Both the position numbers and the translations under genes were made by a program. Below the pieces are notes generated by a model, which was not told where the DNA came from, made no database searches, and saw only the letters and a list, made by a program, of their open reading frames with translations. From Limonium bicolor (Eukaryota; Streptophyta; Magnoliopsida; Caryophyllales; Plumbaginaceae): a stretch of 64,000 nt of DNA. Of this stretch, positions 47,288-59,800 are shown in pieces; the first letter of the stretch is position 1; each line of letters opens with the position of its first letter. The stretch lies in the NCBI GenBank assembly GCA_023374045.1, contig CM041782.1, positions 247,409,882 to 247,473,881 on the forward strand. Reading direction: 5' to 3'.

Positions 47288-48118
47288 CTAATAAGACTCG
47301 GGCATGGATGCCCTGCCTACACCCCCATGTCCTTGAAATTGATGCCCTTGATCGATGAGATCTTGGATTGCGTGTCTCAAAGCCTTGCAAGCATTGGTAT
47401 CATGGCCGGGTAATTGGTGGTACCAACAGAACTGACTTAGATTCCTTCCTTTTTGAGGGTCCCCAGGTCGGGGAGTGAGAGGCTGTAGCATGTTTCGTTC
47501 CTGGAGCATTGCAAATGTCTGGCTTAATGGTTGGCCAATGTCTGAAAATTCTCTCCGACGGTAGCTCTGTCGGGGTGGTTCAACTGCTCCAATGATCCAA
47601 CCTGGTTCTCTTTGACCGGCATTCGCCTCATGCTGCCTAGACCTTTTCCGGGTGCAACTTTGGATGCAAGCTGTTGTCTCATTGTCCGGTTCTATCTTCT
47701 CAATTGTCGTTCTGAGTTCTGCGGCAATCTCCTCGACATTCCCTTGCAATCCTTGGGCTCCACAGGAGCCGATTTTAATGTGGTCGTGAAGAGAGCCAAG
47801 AAGCCTACCCACTAGTGCATCCTGAGCTTGACGTCTGGCCTCCAGGGAAAGGGCCTTTGCCTTCATTTCCTCGATTGCTGCGACGTAGTTCGACTCCATG
47901 GCATCCCTGACAGCACCATGTCTCCGTTCCATAGCAGCCATCATGGCCTCTAGTTCAGCTCGACCATTCTCTCTTGTATTAGCGGCTCCATGAAAGTCCG
48001 CATCCCGAGAGTTGATCCTGTTTCTCAACTCTTCTACGGCTTCCTCCATGGCTTTTAGCCTAAGCGCTATCTCTGCCATTCTATCCTCCGTTGTAACTGG
48101 CCTTCCTTTTCCCTCCAT
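47288..48118 (-). CDS. gag: E6 Gag, Tat/Ogre type, with variant zinc knuckle
   Basis: Intact 276-residue frame. N-terminal half is helical and coiled-coil-like (MAEIALRLKAMEEAVEEL; MMAAMERRHGAVRDAMES; IEEMKAKALSLEARRQAQ). The C-terminal part has PLSQTFAMLQERNMLQPL, then FCWYHQLPGHDTNACKAL, a C-x2-H-x3-G-H-x4-C variant of the CCHC knuckle in which the second Cys is His, followed by RHAIQDLIDQG. The CxYH...GH...C and L+..IQDLID signature is that of Tat/Ogre Gag. The central capsid part seems absent, so it is shorter than a full Gag. It is about 1 kb from the primer site. Packaging role is inferred; no nonsense codon is present. Confidence 0.78.
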   Translation of the reverse strand: MEGKGRPVTTEDRMAEIALRLKAMEEAVEELRNRINSRDADFHGAANTRENGRAELEAMMAAMERRHGAVRDAMESNYVAAIEEMKAKALSLEARRQAQDALVGRLLGSLHDHIKIGSCGAQGLQGNVEEIAAELRTTIEKIEPDNETTACIQSCTRKRSRQHEANAGQREPGWIIGAVEPPRQSYRRREFSDIGQPLSQTFAMLQERNMLQPLTPRPGDPQKGRNLSQFCWYHQLPGHDTNACKALRHAIQDLIDQGHQFQGHGGVGRASMPESY

Positions 48119-49152
48119 GCTTGTGATGACAGTTTACCTGTTTTCAAAATACCATCTGTCAGAAAATAAAAGAGGAACGGACTGAAGTTCTGGGCCGAGA
48201 AGGAGTACTTGGTAAGATGGCGTTCTAATTTAGAGCTTGTTTGGGTCAAGTAATTCTGATTAGGCCTAAAAGATGACACCTAAACCTAGAAAATTGGGCC
48301 AAAGCCCGAGTTAAAAGCTTTCCTACACCAGAATGGGCCTTGAAACGAAGAGGCCTGATGGAATTTCATGGAATGCTTTAGGTGGATTTATTTTTCATGG
48401 GCCTAGAACTAAATTGATAATTCAAGTTGGGCCGAAAGAGAAATCACCTAAGTCTAGGCTTTTGGGCCAAAGCCCAAACGACTCACAAATTAAACTAAAC
48501 GGGGCCTCTGGGCCGCAAACACATAGTGCTGCCGATTCGGGTTGGGCTAGGTTGACGTAGGAGAAGTTCCTATCAATCTCTAGGCTGGGAAGTGGGCCGA
48601 TGATACAAGCAGACAAGGCCCACACAAATTCAACATGTCCTCACTTGACGGTTAAATCAATATGGGTATGGATCGATCCGGAGAGGTGCTTGGGGCTTGG
48701 GCCCAGGTCACCACAAAGGAATAGGGCTTGCACGCTATTCTCTTTGGGCTTCCCCACTTTTTTCACATCACTATTAAGTGTGCGTCTACGGCCGGGTCTT
48801 TGAATGACCAAACATTGGGCTTGGTAAGGACACTGCCAGGAAAACGCTTGGGGCTAAAGCCCAGGTATTAAGGGGATGTGGTTAGACGACATCCTCCTCT
48901 TTTCCCCCGCTTATTCACATCACCTAAAAGGTGTGAGTCCCTGACAGGGGACCCTCAAACGGGTCCCGGGGTGAAATCGGTTTGCGTGGACCCTCGCTCT
49001 CATATGATGCAAAGGTGCAAAAATTAAAGTGCGCACGCAAGTAAACAGACAGAGTAAATAAAGCCATAAATAAACATTTTCAAGTTAAGCCCTCTTTCTT
49101 AAAATTAAACAGGTTAAAATTAAGAAGTTTGTCCCCAGCAGAGTCGCCAGTC
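48119..49152 (-). other. E6 5' leader with clustered TGGGCC/TGGGCT motifs and primer site
   Basis: Non-coding leader. Between about 48230 and 48870 there are at least fifteen GGGCC/GGGCT/AGCCC motifs, some in inverted pairs such as TTGGGCCAAAGCCCAA. TGGGCY is the plant 'site II' element. The primer site is at 49131-49149. Confidence 0.65.
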
Positions 49153-50922
49153 TGTGAGCCTCGATTTTAAACCCTATCCTATGTTGATTAAAGTTGATTA
49201 GGATCTAACGGGTTTTAGGTCCACTTATAGCCTAAGATTAATAACTATGTCATATAACAATAATTATTAAAACCTAAGCTAGCTCACTGGAACCTATTAT
49301 GAGTCGCCACCTAATTTTAACCTAGATCAAATTAGGAAAGGAGAGTTCGGGTTCGGGGGCTCGATATTCGACTTAATTAGGGTTCAATTACTTTCATTAC
49401 CCTCCTAGGTCGTTTTTCCTCTACTTGGTTTATTACGGCTTTTACAAAGTTGTTTTTAACCTAAGTGCGCGCTTCTGTTTTTTTGTGTTTTTTTAGCATT
49501 TTTTGACAGAAAATTAAAGTGGAAATTAAAATACCTAAACTAGGGTTTCGGAGGCAGAATTAGGTCAAATTTTGTTTCCGTCCGTAGCCACGGACCTAAT
49601 GTCCGAGACCACGGACCCCAGTTAACCTATATAAAATAAAAGTCGAATTAAATAGAAAACAAAAATTGTAAAGTCCGGGGCCACGGACAGGCTGTCCGTG
49701 GGCCCGGACATTATTAGAAAAACCTAAATTTTTTTAAATTTAAAAATCGCCGCCGTCCGTGGGCGTCCGGGCTTACGGACAGGAGTCCGGGACCCCGGAC
49801 ATGACGTCCGTGGGTGCGGACCGCCCTCGGACAGCGGCGTTAGGCTGTTCCCGAAGGTGTTTTGGCTCAAATTTTATGGGTGCGTAGCCTGAAAGATGTA
49901 CAATCGTTAGTGATCGAAAGTTCTCAATTTGAATTCGAATTATGCACGAAACTTGGTAAACAAGTTATTGGACAGAAGCTTGAATAAACAGCAATACAGA
50001 AGCGTACGAAGGTTAGTTTGAGCCCAAATTTTGAGGCAAGACAGATAATACCGTGGAGAATTAGGGAAGTGGAGTTTCTACCTGTTTTACCTTCGGATTC
50101 ACAACGTTTCTTCACACCGGGATTCGTCGAGTGCTCCGTTGATGGCAGACCCGAGAGGATTTCGACCCAAGCTTCTGGTTGTTGTTCTTGCTGTTCTTCA
50201 CGTTTTGGTGGTGTTTTTGTGGGTTTTGATGATTATTGGTGCTTTGGGGATTGGAAAACGTGTTTAGATGGTGATTTCGGGGGATTTTCGGTATGATTTG
50301 GGTGGCCGGGTGTTGGAAAACGTGAGAGAGAGAGAGGAGGCTGTTTTCTGACTCTCTAGGGTTCTTGAGCATATGAGGTTCTGATTTTATCCAAAAACCT
50401 ATCCCCTTATATAGACTTTCTTAAAGATAAAGAAAATCTAGTAAAAGTAAGATTTTCGATATTTTAGTTAAGTACTTCCCAAAGGAATTTTGCTGTGAAA
50501 TTTTAACCACATGTCAAGGATGGATATTATGAATTTTCTGAGGTGGAACGAATTTTTTAAATTGGAATATTTTTAAATTGAATTTCTCGTCAGATTCAGT
50601 CAGAAATTGCTAGAAAATTATTGGAAATTCGAAAAATCAAAATTCCAACGCCATTATGCTTAAAATGTCATCCTCTATCATGGGTTAAAATATCAAAGCG
50701 TTTCAAGCTGATTTGGGCATCCTTTGGAGGAGAGAGAAAGCTTACAAGAGGTCTTAGGAGCCTTTAAAGATTACCAAAACGCCCCTGAAAGTGACGAAGC
50801 TGCTCCCCATGCCATGGAACGTGCCGATCGGACCGGGATCCCTCACCGCTTGATTAAAATGCCTCTCACAACACCAGTACCACGTAGACCCTAACCAGGG
50901 GGTCAAAATTTTGGGTATATCA
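49153..50922 (-). repeat. E6 5' LTR (right copy)
   Basis: 1770 bp. Differences from the left copy are mainly single-base losses in homopolymers and dinucleotides (for example near 49440, 49515, 49735, 49840, 49905, 50180), with few substitutions. Confidence 0.87.
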
Positions 50923-50927
50923 GAGAG

Positions 50928-51590
50928 GAAGAAAGGTAACTTAAGTGATGAAGATATTTGTTATAAAAAGGTGAATAGTCTTTGCTTTTACTTTCCTTCC
51001 CTTTTTCTTTCTTAATTGATGAAGTCTTTAATGACTCATCCCTTAGAAACCGGCCCCCATCATAAATAAGGCTAGTCATGGTCTTTTTTGACCAACTAAT
51101 TAGCTTATATTGATTAAAACTTAAACTAGTTACTATTTGGCACTATTCACTAAATAATGCACATATTTCTGAAATTTTTGATTTCCCATTGATTTAGACT
51201 TACTAATGTGATACTAATTAGTACACATGTTGATTAAAGAGTAATGATGGACATTTAGCAACTCAAAACCCATTTCTAAGACAATTTCTCAAAAATGTGC
51301 TTTAAGACTTCTTAAAGCACATTTTGTGTTTTAACTTGTTTTCAAGCTTGGTTTTCTTTGCTAATTGATTTAAAACGTCCATTAGCATATTACTAAAGTC
51401 TTATAATGGTATTTGGGTGCTAATCAAAGTCACACCAAGCTTAGAGCACGTTTTTGCCCAAATTGTCCTTAAGGCACTTTCTTGTGTTTTCCTTGGTTTA
51501 AATTGTCTACCAATCTTTCTAAGGAATATTCTAGCCTTACTACATCATAATTTTATGTTTACTTAGCACACTTAGGTTTGGGATATTTCA
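50928..51590 (-). repeat. E5 3' LTR, second segment
   Basis: Resumes the E5 LTR after the E6 TSD and ends GGGATATTTCA at 51590. Includes the conserved 15-bp hairpin (51292-51325). Confidence 0.87.
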
Positions 51591-54500
51591 ATCTACCCCC
51601 CTTAAAAGAACTTTGTCCCCAATGTTCCCATGCACCATATCTTATTAGGATACATATCTTACCTCATTCCTCAGATCATATAGATCATACTTATGTATAC
51701 TTAAACTCATTGGATCATTAGATCCGCCATATTCTTATACTCAAATATCACACAACATGCTTAAGCATGTATAGCACTCAAAATTCTCTTTGTTTCTTTT
51801 GATGATTAAAACATTCACATAATTTCCAACGTATTCTCCTGTCACCGGTCCGTAGACAATGGCTCATTCGTCCTCGTCACCATGGGCCAGAATACAAACA
51901 CTCTGCTCTCCCCATGTCACCGGTCCGAAGACAAAGGCTCGTGCGTCCTCGACTTCATGGGTGAGACTCAGTAAAAAGGTAATCCTTTTTACGAGGTCAT
52001 GTGAGGAATAATTCCTCTAATTAAAAATACAATCAACTCCAATTTCATTTTATCCTAAGGCCTCTATCCATAGTGTGATTTAATTGTGACCACTGCTAGG
52101 GAGTTTCAGGAATCATCCAACCCTGATGTGATCAGCATCAGTGTAGAACTATCCTTCCACCCCAATTTGTGTTCGGTTTCCCTTGATCCCTAGAAAATCA
52201 AGTTCCACCTCCCACGTCATTTTCAAACATCCAAATAATTCACTCATGTCCAATTTTCTATCTTTTTAGTTCTTCTAATCATAATCAATACATCTCCCAA
52301 GTGTGGACTCAGTCCATCAAACATTCCCAATTCATCTCTTAGTAATTACCTCAAGACTTAAATTCCTACTAAGTTCTATAACTGTCCCACACCAATTCTC
52401 ACCATCTTATATCTCATAGAATTACAATTTCCTTCCTCATACTCATATCAAATTGTATCTCATAATGTTATCTTATTCTTATCTCACACATAGTCTCATA
52501 TCGACTCATACCTCATATATTCCTTATTTCTTAAGTCTCCTTAATCCTCTTCCTTAATTCTCTTAAATTGTACTCACACCGGAGTTAACAAGATAGGTAC
52601 TTAATATGTATGGTATTCACATCTTCTGTGTGCAATAACCATAATTTATCTCAGAATGTTTATGTAAAACATATTCTCAAATTATTTTGTGCTATGCACA
52701 CCGTAGTTTATGTACTCAGTACACAAACATACGCTAAGCGGTTTTCGCTCTACCCCCCTTAAAATGGATTACGCCCACGTAATCAGCATTATATCATCCT
52801 TGAACATAAGTTCAAGATGTCTAATTCTCACCAAGCATTCTAGCTTCCACGTCATCTATCTTACTTATAATTCGATCAGAAATGACTTAGTCTCTGTATC
52901 GAGGATTCTTAACGGTACTTATACCGTTTCCTTAACTTAGTTCGGTCTAATCTCAAAGGTAGTGATCTGCTAGCTTCCGCTGCACGACTCTGATAGTTTT
53001 AGGTTTATTTGCCTCTCTTATCCTTTTTACAGTATCAGATATCTTTCTCTTGCGTGCTTATGGTTTAGCACTAAAGGTCCCTCAATGGTCACGTGTTATC
53101 TTTATATATACACGGCCTTGATGGGTTATAGCTCGTCTATCCAGTCTCCCTGGAGATCTAATGTTCATACTCTTAGTGTTTTCTCGAATGTCTAAATCGT
53201 TCTCTCCAACTGACCTTTGGTCTGAGGATGATTCCTAATCTGAAACTACTGTTTAGTGCTTATTGCACTTTACAGTTTAATCTTATTCATCTTAAGACAT
53301 GTCCTATGTCTATACTTAACAATCCGTGCTTCTCGCACTTCATAGTCCTTAATTATTTGTTCTCTGATTCCTTTGCGTTGCTGGTTCAACTGAATTCTTC
53401 TCTTCGACTGTTTGTGGTAATGGCTGCTCTTGTCTGATCTTGTGTCATTGTCCGTGGTACGGAGTCGACTACCTCCCGTGTTCCTTACACCACTCGTCTA
53501 CATGCATGGGGTACCTTACTGGTACATTACTACTTACCCAACTAACTCATAAATGAGCTTGTCAGGCCTGCAAGCCCCTGTGGGGTGCAGTCGTCCCACG
53601 TCTCGTTTTAGTAAACTCATAGTGTCCATCACACGTTTAGCTATTGCTAATTATGAAGTATTCTGTTGTCGATCTCCTCTTTCACCGTTCCATAATAACA
53701 TTTATTGTTCTTCTTGAAGTTAATCAAGGGAAGTCCATTTACTGTGTTCTTGGGTATGGTATGCTCCAGCTCCTTTCTGTATTCCGTATTGATTCTATTT
53801 CTTAGTAGCTTAGGTCTCTTTCCATAGAGCCTCTTATCTTCTTTCTCATATTCATTCTATTAGGGATGCACTTCCAGTTCCTTAAGGAATGGGTTGTGTG
53901 CTTCCTGTGTAATCTTACCAAACCAGGTCCAGACTACAGGCATCAATGCACAGTTCGTCTACCATCTTATTTCCTTACTTATATTGGTCTTAACTCATAA
54001 ATCTCATTGCCTCTGTGTCAATATTTGACGGCTCATACCTAACGGTCGCTTTACCGCGCACCACGACTTAATTCCCCTTATATAACTATTGTACTCACGA
54101 CCACTACTACCGTGGTAGTTGGCCCTTACCATGTTGCCCATTGATGGTGCAACCTCTTACTCACTTATTCTAATGTCTTACCTTATACTCAATCCCTTCT
54201 TGGTGTATGGTGGTTGTCATACCGTGCTATAAAATAGTTAACTCTTACCACGAAGGTGTTCTGCTTCAATCTCAGATTTGTAAGTAGGCTAATTTCTCTC
54301 GCTTTCTTTCATCCTTAGTGATGTTATCTACCATGTAACTTAACTGGTTCCTGAAGAAGTCATCCGCTGAGTCACAAGCTCTTCTGAGCATTGGTCACTT
54401 GACGTGCCATAATGTGCACTCACAATGTCTATCTCTGACAATTACTAATCCTTACATCCTGGTGTTGAATATGGGGTCTATCTGTGGAACCTTCCTTATT

Positions 54501-56829
54501 ACTCAAGTGTATCTGATATGTTCTAAAGTAATCTCAAGTTTACAGTTTCCATTCTCTAACAAAAGCGTATTGCATCTCTAATAAGTGAAAGCCCTTTTGA
54601 GGGTTCATTCCCCTCATGGCCTCACAACAAGGAGAGGTATCCCCACCCTAAAGGCATGGTTCGTTCTCCGCCCCTGTCCTTAGCATTATTTCAATATTCT
54701 CATTGGTCCCCTTTCTTGGTAATATTCTTCCCAACCTAAGTTATAGGTTTGTAATCGTTCACATCTACACATTGTAGTTCATTCGTGGCTTAAACAAGCT
54801 CTCTTACAACTTACTGCACCTCGGGCTCTGATGTGGTTAACATCCTTGGCACGTAGGCTCTTAATGCTTAATGTCTCAGTTCATTATTTGTACTCTTACT
54901 CATCTGTAGGTCATCCTTATAAGATTCTGGTTCTTTGAGCACTATCCACCGTTAGGTTACATACTAAATGTAGTATCGGGTTTCATGGTAAGTTGCTGCA
55001 TCCTGCTTCCTGCTATGGAAGTTGTTCAGGTGATCTGAGGTTACTTAATGTCTTTGACAATACTGTCATTTTATTAGACCTACGTCTTTTAGTAATTAAG
55101 GATAAGTTCGTATTAGGCGTTTGCCTTAAGGTGTCCAAGTTGGATATCATCCTGACATCTTATACTTCCATCTCAACGCTTCGTTCAACTTCCGTTGACT
55201 ATGCCACCCGTTGATGATCAATCATACTTGGGTGTTAATGAGTTAAACAAACAGTATTAACTGTCATTCATCAGTTTGCTCGGCTCGACTATGCCCGCTC
55301 TGTGGGGGTAGTCCTCCGGGCTTTCCTTTTCCAGGGTGGTACATCTTTAGTCCTTAGTAGGTTATAGCTTATGTTCATTTCTTTTACCCTTATTTTCTGG
55401 GTTTTCCAACATCTTATTGAAAAATGTTGTTATTAGTACTCTTAGTGGTCACTTTGGGAGTCTTATCCCGTTTTCGTTGGAAGTCATTGCGTCAACCGTC
55501 TCAATCGTATCTTATAATACATCCCTTGTATATTATTGCTTATTTAGTGTTTTTGCTCGGATTGTTGAGCGATCTCTCAGGTTCCTCTCCCTGAGGTTCG
55601 GGATTGATGTCCTTACCATACTGTCGGTTGTTGTTGTAGTAGGTTATACCGTTGCTATTATTAATTTCATTTAGTATTCTGTCCAAATTCAACTCCCTGC
55701 TGACTGGAGTGTCACCTAACCTCATCATGGTCAGGCCGTCGGGCCTTTCCAAGGTCTTATTCTTCCGTTCATAAGGACTTACAATCCGGTATTAATATGT
55801 GTTGCAACTGTAGAGTTTTCCTATCTTGCCATGATGGCTCTCCGTGTAGTTTAACCGTGGTAGCACTTGCTATGGCAAGTGCGCCATGCAGGATGGGCTA
55901 TTGGTGTAAGGTACATTGGAAGTGATACTTCCTTCTAATTTCCATGGAATTAGTATTTCTCGGGACTCCTTCGATAATCTCTTATTTTGGATAACTAATC
56001 ATCCGGCAGTTTCCTTGTTGTTTGACAGTACTGTCATTCATCAGGGCGTACCTCTTTCTGAGGGAACCCCTTAATATTTTCTTATGTCTTAATCCTCACT
56101 CCAACCTCCACACATTTTGCTATGGTTACTCAGTAATGATTCTCCTTTAGGCACTACATCGTAGTCCTATTTCGGTATACAATTTATATGTGTTTCCACT
56201 GTTGTTCGCATTGTGTCGGCCAGGTTTGTAACCTTTTTCATTGTATGGGGTTTGGAGTTCCCGTTTCTAACTGGACTTTCCAGTAATCTCAATCCTCATG
56301 CTTGGTATTATCCTTCTGTCATGCTCCTTCGGACCACTGTCCGATACTCATGTGCTTCCCTTTTCCTTTCTATTGCACCCGTAGTGCTTTCCTTATCATT
56401 AGTATTGGGTTAATTCGACTGCGTAGCATGTCGACCCATGTTGCCGGTAATTACCGTTCCCTTATTGGTAGAAATCCCTTGATAGCGCCTGTTTCACCGC
56501 TGCGCCCCAGTTAAAACGTTCAAGTTCTCATAAACGGTTGTTCAACAAGATGTTTCTCGTATTGCTTACTGTTAACTAACTGCCAGATCGGGTTTCCCTT
56601 GTAGAGAAGGCTTTCTTCTCTCTGGCGTTTGTTGTCCACATATTCAGGGTTAGGGATGTGGAGGGCGGGTCTAGGTACTATGGATATCCGGCAAACACCG
56701 GGAAGTCCTGACTAACGCACCTCTCACTCTATCCCTCAACCCTTAACCCATAATCAAACTCAACCTCATATTCACCTAAGTTCGGTATTTCTTGTCTTCA
56801 GAGCGTAACTACGCTCTGATACCACTTTT
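51591..56829 (-). other. E5 internal region, non-coding
   Basis: 5.2 kb. The terminal polypurine tract is the reverse complement of ATCTACCCCCCTTAAAAG (51591-51608), with an internal copy at 52748-52766. Two GTCACCGGTCCG-containing units lie at about 51840-51960. No gag or pol on either strand; homologous throughout to the E1 internal region. Small frames such as 52710-52940 or 55417-55674 lack family resemblance. Confidence 0.8.
56798..56824 (-). promoter_or_regulatory. E5 primer-binding site with hairpin
   Basis: TGGTATCAGAGC on the minus strand at 56813-56824. The overlapping stem is ATCAGAGCGT/ACGCTCTGA with loop AGTT, in which an A-T pair of E1/E2 is replaced by T-A. Confidence 0.85.
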
Positions 56830-59800
56830 TGTAACACCCCAACTCAATCCAAATGTGGTCTCGCAACTTAACATCATACATATAACATGTCACACGGAAT
56901 TCTTTACACTCCAGGACCTTGCCACGGTCTGACTACAGAATATACCGAACATTAGTACATAACAGCCTTAGCCAATATATATCCTTCTTACAATCCCCTC
57001 ACATCCTATACCTCTTACTAACTCAATTGCCATACGAGTGTACATGCACAACTCGTAGGCCACACTTAACCCGTAACACTTGTACCCCTTCTTACTCTCG
57101 CGACGGCCGCCTCCTGATGTTCACCTGTGTAGTAAAACAGCCCCCAAAGGGGGTCAGCACGAATGCTGGTACGATCCTCTCATGGCCCCCAAGCTAACGT
57201 GCTACGACGACTAATTGTCGATAGCATGGAGGTTGATTAGATGCACAACATAATAGAAGGTGCAGTAAAAACAACTCAGATATGAACAATCAAAGTTCAC
57301 ACACAATGAACGACTTAAATGCGTTCCCTTAATTAGAGAGTTAATTATTTAACTCCTTAAGTAATGTTCCCTCTTAATCTTAGTCCATCCTTATCTCAAC
57401 TCAATCTTAGTCTTATCTTAATCTTAGAAACAACCATCCTTTAATAAGGAGTGGATGTAGCTTACCTTAATCTTAGAAACAACCATCCTTTAATAAGGAG
57501 TGGATGTAGCTTATCTTAATCTTAATAATACAAACCATCCTTGAAAGAGGAATGGTTGCAACTCATCTTAACCTTACCTTAATCTTAATCTCAACTTAAT
57601 CTCAGTATACAAACCGTTCCTGGAAGGGAATGGTTGTAGCTTAATTCAAACCTGGGATTTAGGTGATCCCACTGCACCATCTTAATGCCACCTACTCTGG
57701 ACGGGAGTCCAGCGTAGCTGAGCCGGCAACCGGCCCTAGGCTACTAGTCCGAAGACAAGTCCTTAAGCGGAGGGCGGATCTGATTCATATACCGTCCCCC
57801 TTTTTCCTTAGCATGCATGACCGGAGATCGGTCCCGGGTTTCCTCACTCAAGTTCCAGTTAGTAGTAGTCTCAAGACCATGTTTGTTGGTTAACCTCTTT
57901 CGGTTTATATCAACCCATATTAGGGAGCGTTCCTTAGTCTCACTCATTTCCTTACTAAACGTTAGTTAGTAAGTTCTCACGGTATGTTGTTAGTTTTCAA
58001 ACATCACACAACAATACAATAAACATAATATCCCGGTTGCATGCTTCATCTTGTTTAGTGAGCACAAAAACAAATAGCACACAAGCCGAGGGACACCTCG
58101 TTAGCAAGCAGGTCACAAGAAGAACTGTAACCGCACCGTTGGCCGTTCGTTGCTTAATCTCTTCCGGAGTCCAATTTCCAAGTCCTAAAACATTCATTCA
58201 GTTTTAGGTTGTTAATCACTTAACTCAATTCAACTTACTTATCTTACTTAACTTACTTAACCCTTAATGATTCCAACCTAACACCTCTAAGTCTTACAAC
58301 TTAATCTTACAACTTAATCTTAAACTTTTAAGTTTATTCTTAACTTAATCCCTTAGGTCTTTATACCACTAATCATCATTGCCCCTTAATGGGGGTACCA
58401 TTAATACCACTAAACTCTCTTAGGGTTTCTTTTTTTTTTTTTTAAATCTTAAGGGTCGTCCGACCCACCGTCCGACCCACCGACTGGGTCGGACCATGCC
58501 AGAGACTCTCCCGTCTTTTAAAACCCCTCCGTCCGACCCACCGTCCGACCCACCAACTGGGTCGGACCATTACAGAAACTCTTATGGCGGCTTAACAGAG
58601 GTCCGTCCGACCCAAACTTGGGTCGGACCCTTGGGTCGGACGCCACCAGAACATGTCCAAAATTTGTTAAATCTTGACCAAACTTCTCCTTAAGCCTTCT
58701 AATGTGTTCTAACATCATTTAGACCCTTAAACCCACCTTTAATCATCCTCCAAACTCATGAAAATCACCTCCAAAGATCATTCCAACCTTTAGCTCAATT
58801 CTTGCAAGAAATTCCCAACACTTGTCAATTAATTCCTTATATTTCTAACATGTACATTTTGTCTAAAACTTCAACTAACCAAAGTGTTTCTTTTCTACCC
58901 ATATAACTCCTCCTTAACATCATTGCACTCCATCTTTGCTTGTTTAACCTTTCAAGGTCATCTTGCATGTCCATGCACAATTTCTCTTCTTTTCACTTGT
59001 TACTCATCACTCTTAAACTCTTAAGCTTGCTTATACATTTCTTTCCATTACCTTAATACCTTGACATTGTTCTTCATTTATTAACCATGCAACGCCCTCC
59101 TTAGGCATTTCCACTTCTTTTATGCAACTTACTCACCATTCTCATGATCATAACCTCTTATACGTTTCTAGTCATTCCCTTGACGACTTACAACATTCTC
59201 CTACCATTTCACTTCCATCACCCAAGTCCACACATACCATTCAACCAAACCTTACTAGTCCACCACTAACATCACCACCTCTTACACAAACTTCCCGAAC
59301 TCTCATTGTTCTTTCTTAGTTCATACCTAAATCATCACAAAGCATTATCATCATTTCCTCAGATTTGCACAAGTCTTACCATTCCTCATACCATGACTTT
59401 GGTGTGTTCAATGCACCCATCTAAACTCTAATTTCCTCATAGACCATTCTAGGTCATTCTAAACCTCAAGAGCTCCTTAGTTAACTCATTTCCACTCAAA
59501 TTCCTTTTTATGACTCCTAGTAATCCTAGGTCATATTAGTTCACCACCATCACCTAAACACTTATTTTCTACTCAAATTTCGCCATAGGTTCTCTAGTAT
59601 CTTATCATGCCCACGCACATTGTTTTCCTCATTCAACCATCTCACACACATCAAGTTCTTTCTCATCACATCTCATCACCAAACCAACTCATTCACAACA
59701 ACTCATTATATTGCAATAGTCTTAAATTGCATAGCACCAAGGCTCTTAAATGACATGGCTCTTAGGCCCTTAAATGACTTAAACTTAAACACTGAATTTC

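Larger units (their letters stand above)
42113..50922 (-). mobile_element. E6: Tat/Ogre-like element retaining gag only
   Basis: 8.8-kb minus-strand element; TSD GAGAG at 42108-42112 and 50923-50927. LTRs 42113-43908 (1796 bp) and 49153-50922 (1770 bp), with TG...CA ends. Primer site TGGCGACTCTGCTGGGGAC on the minus strand (49131-49149) is of the type used by Ogre/Tat elements (Arg tRNA from memory). gag sits near the 5' end; the rest of the 5.2-kb interior is untranslated DNA with many tandem repeats. It resembles gag-only non-autonomous elements (TR-GAG). Confidence 0.85.
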
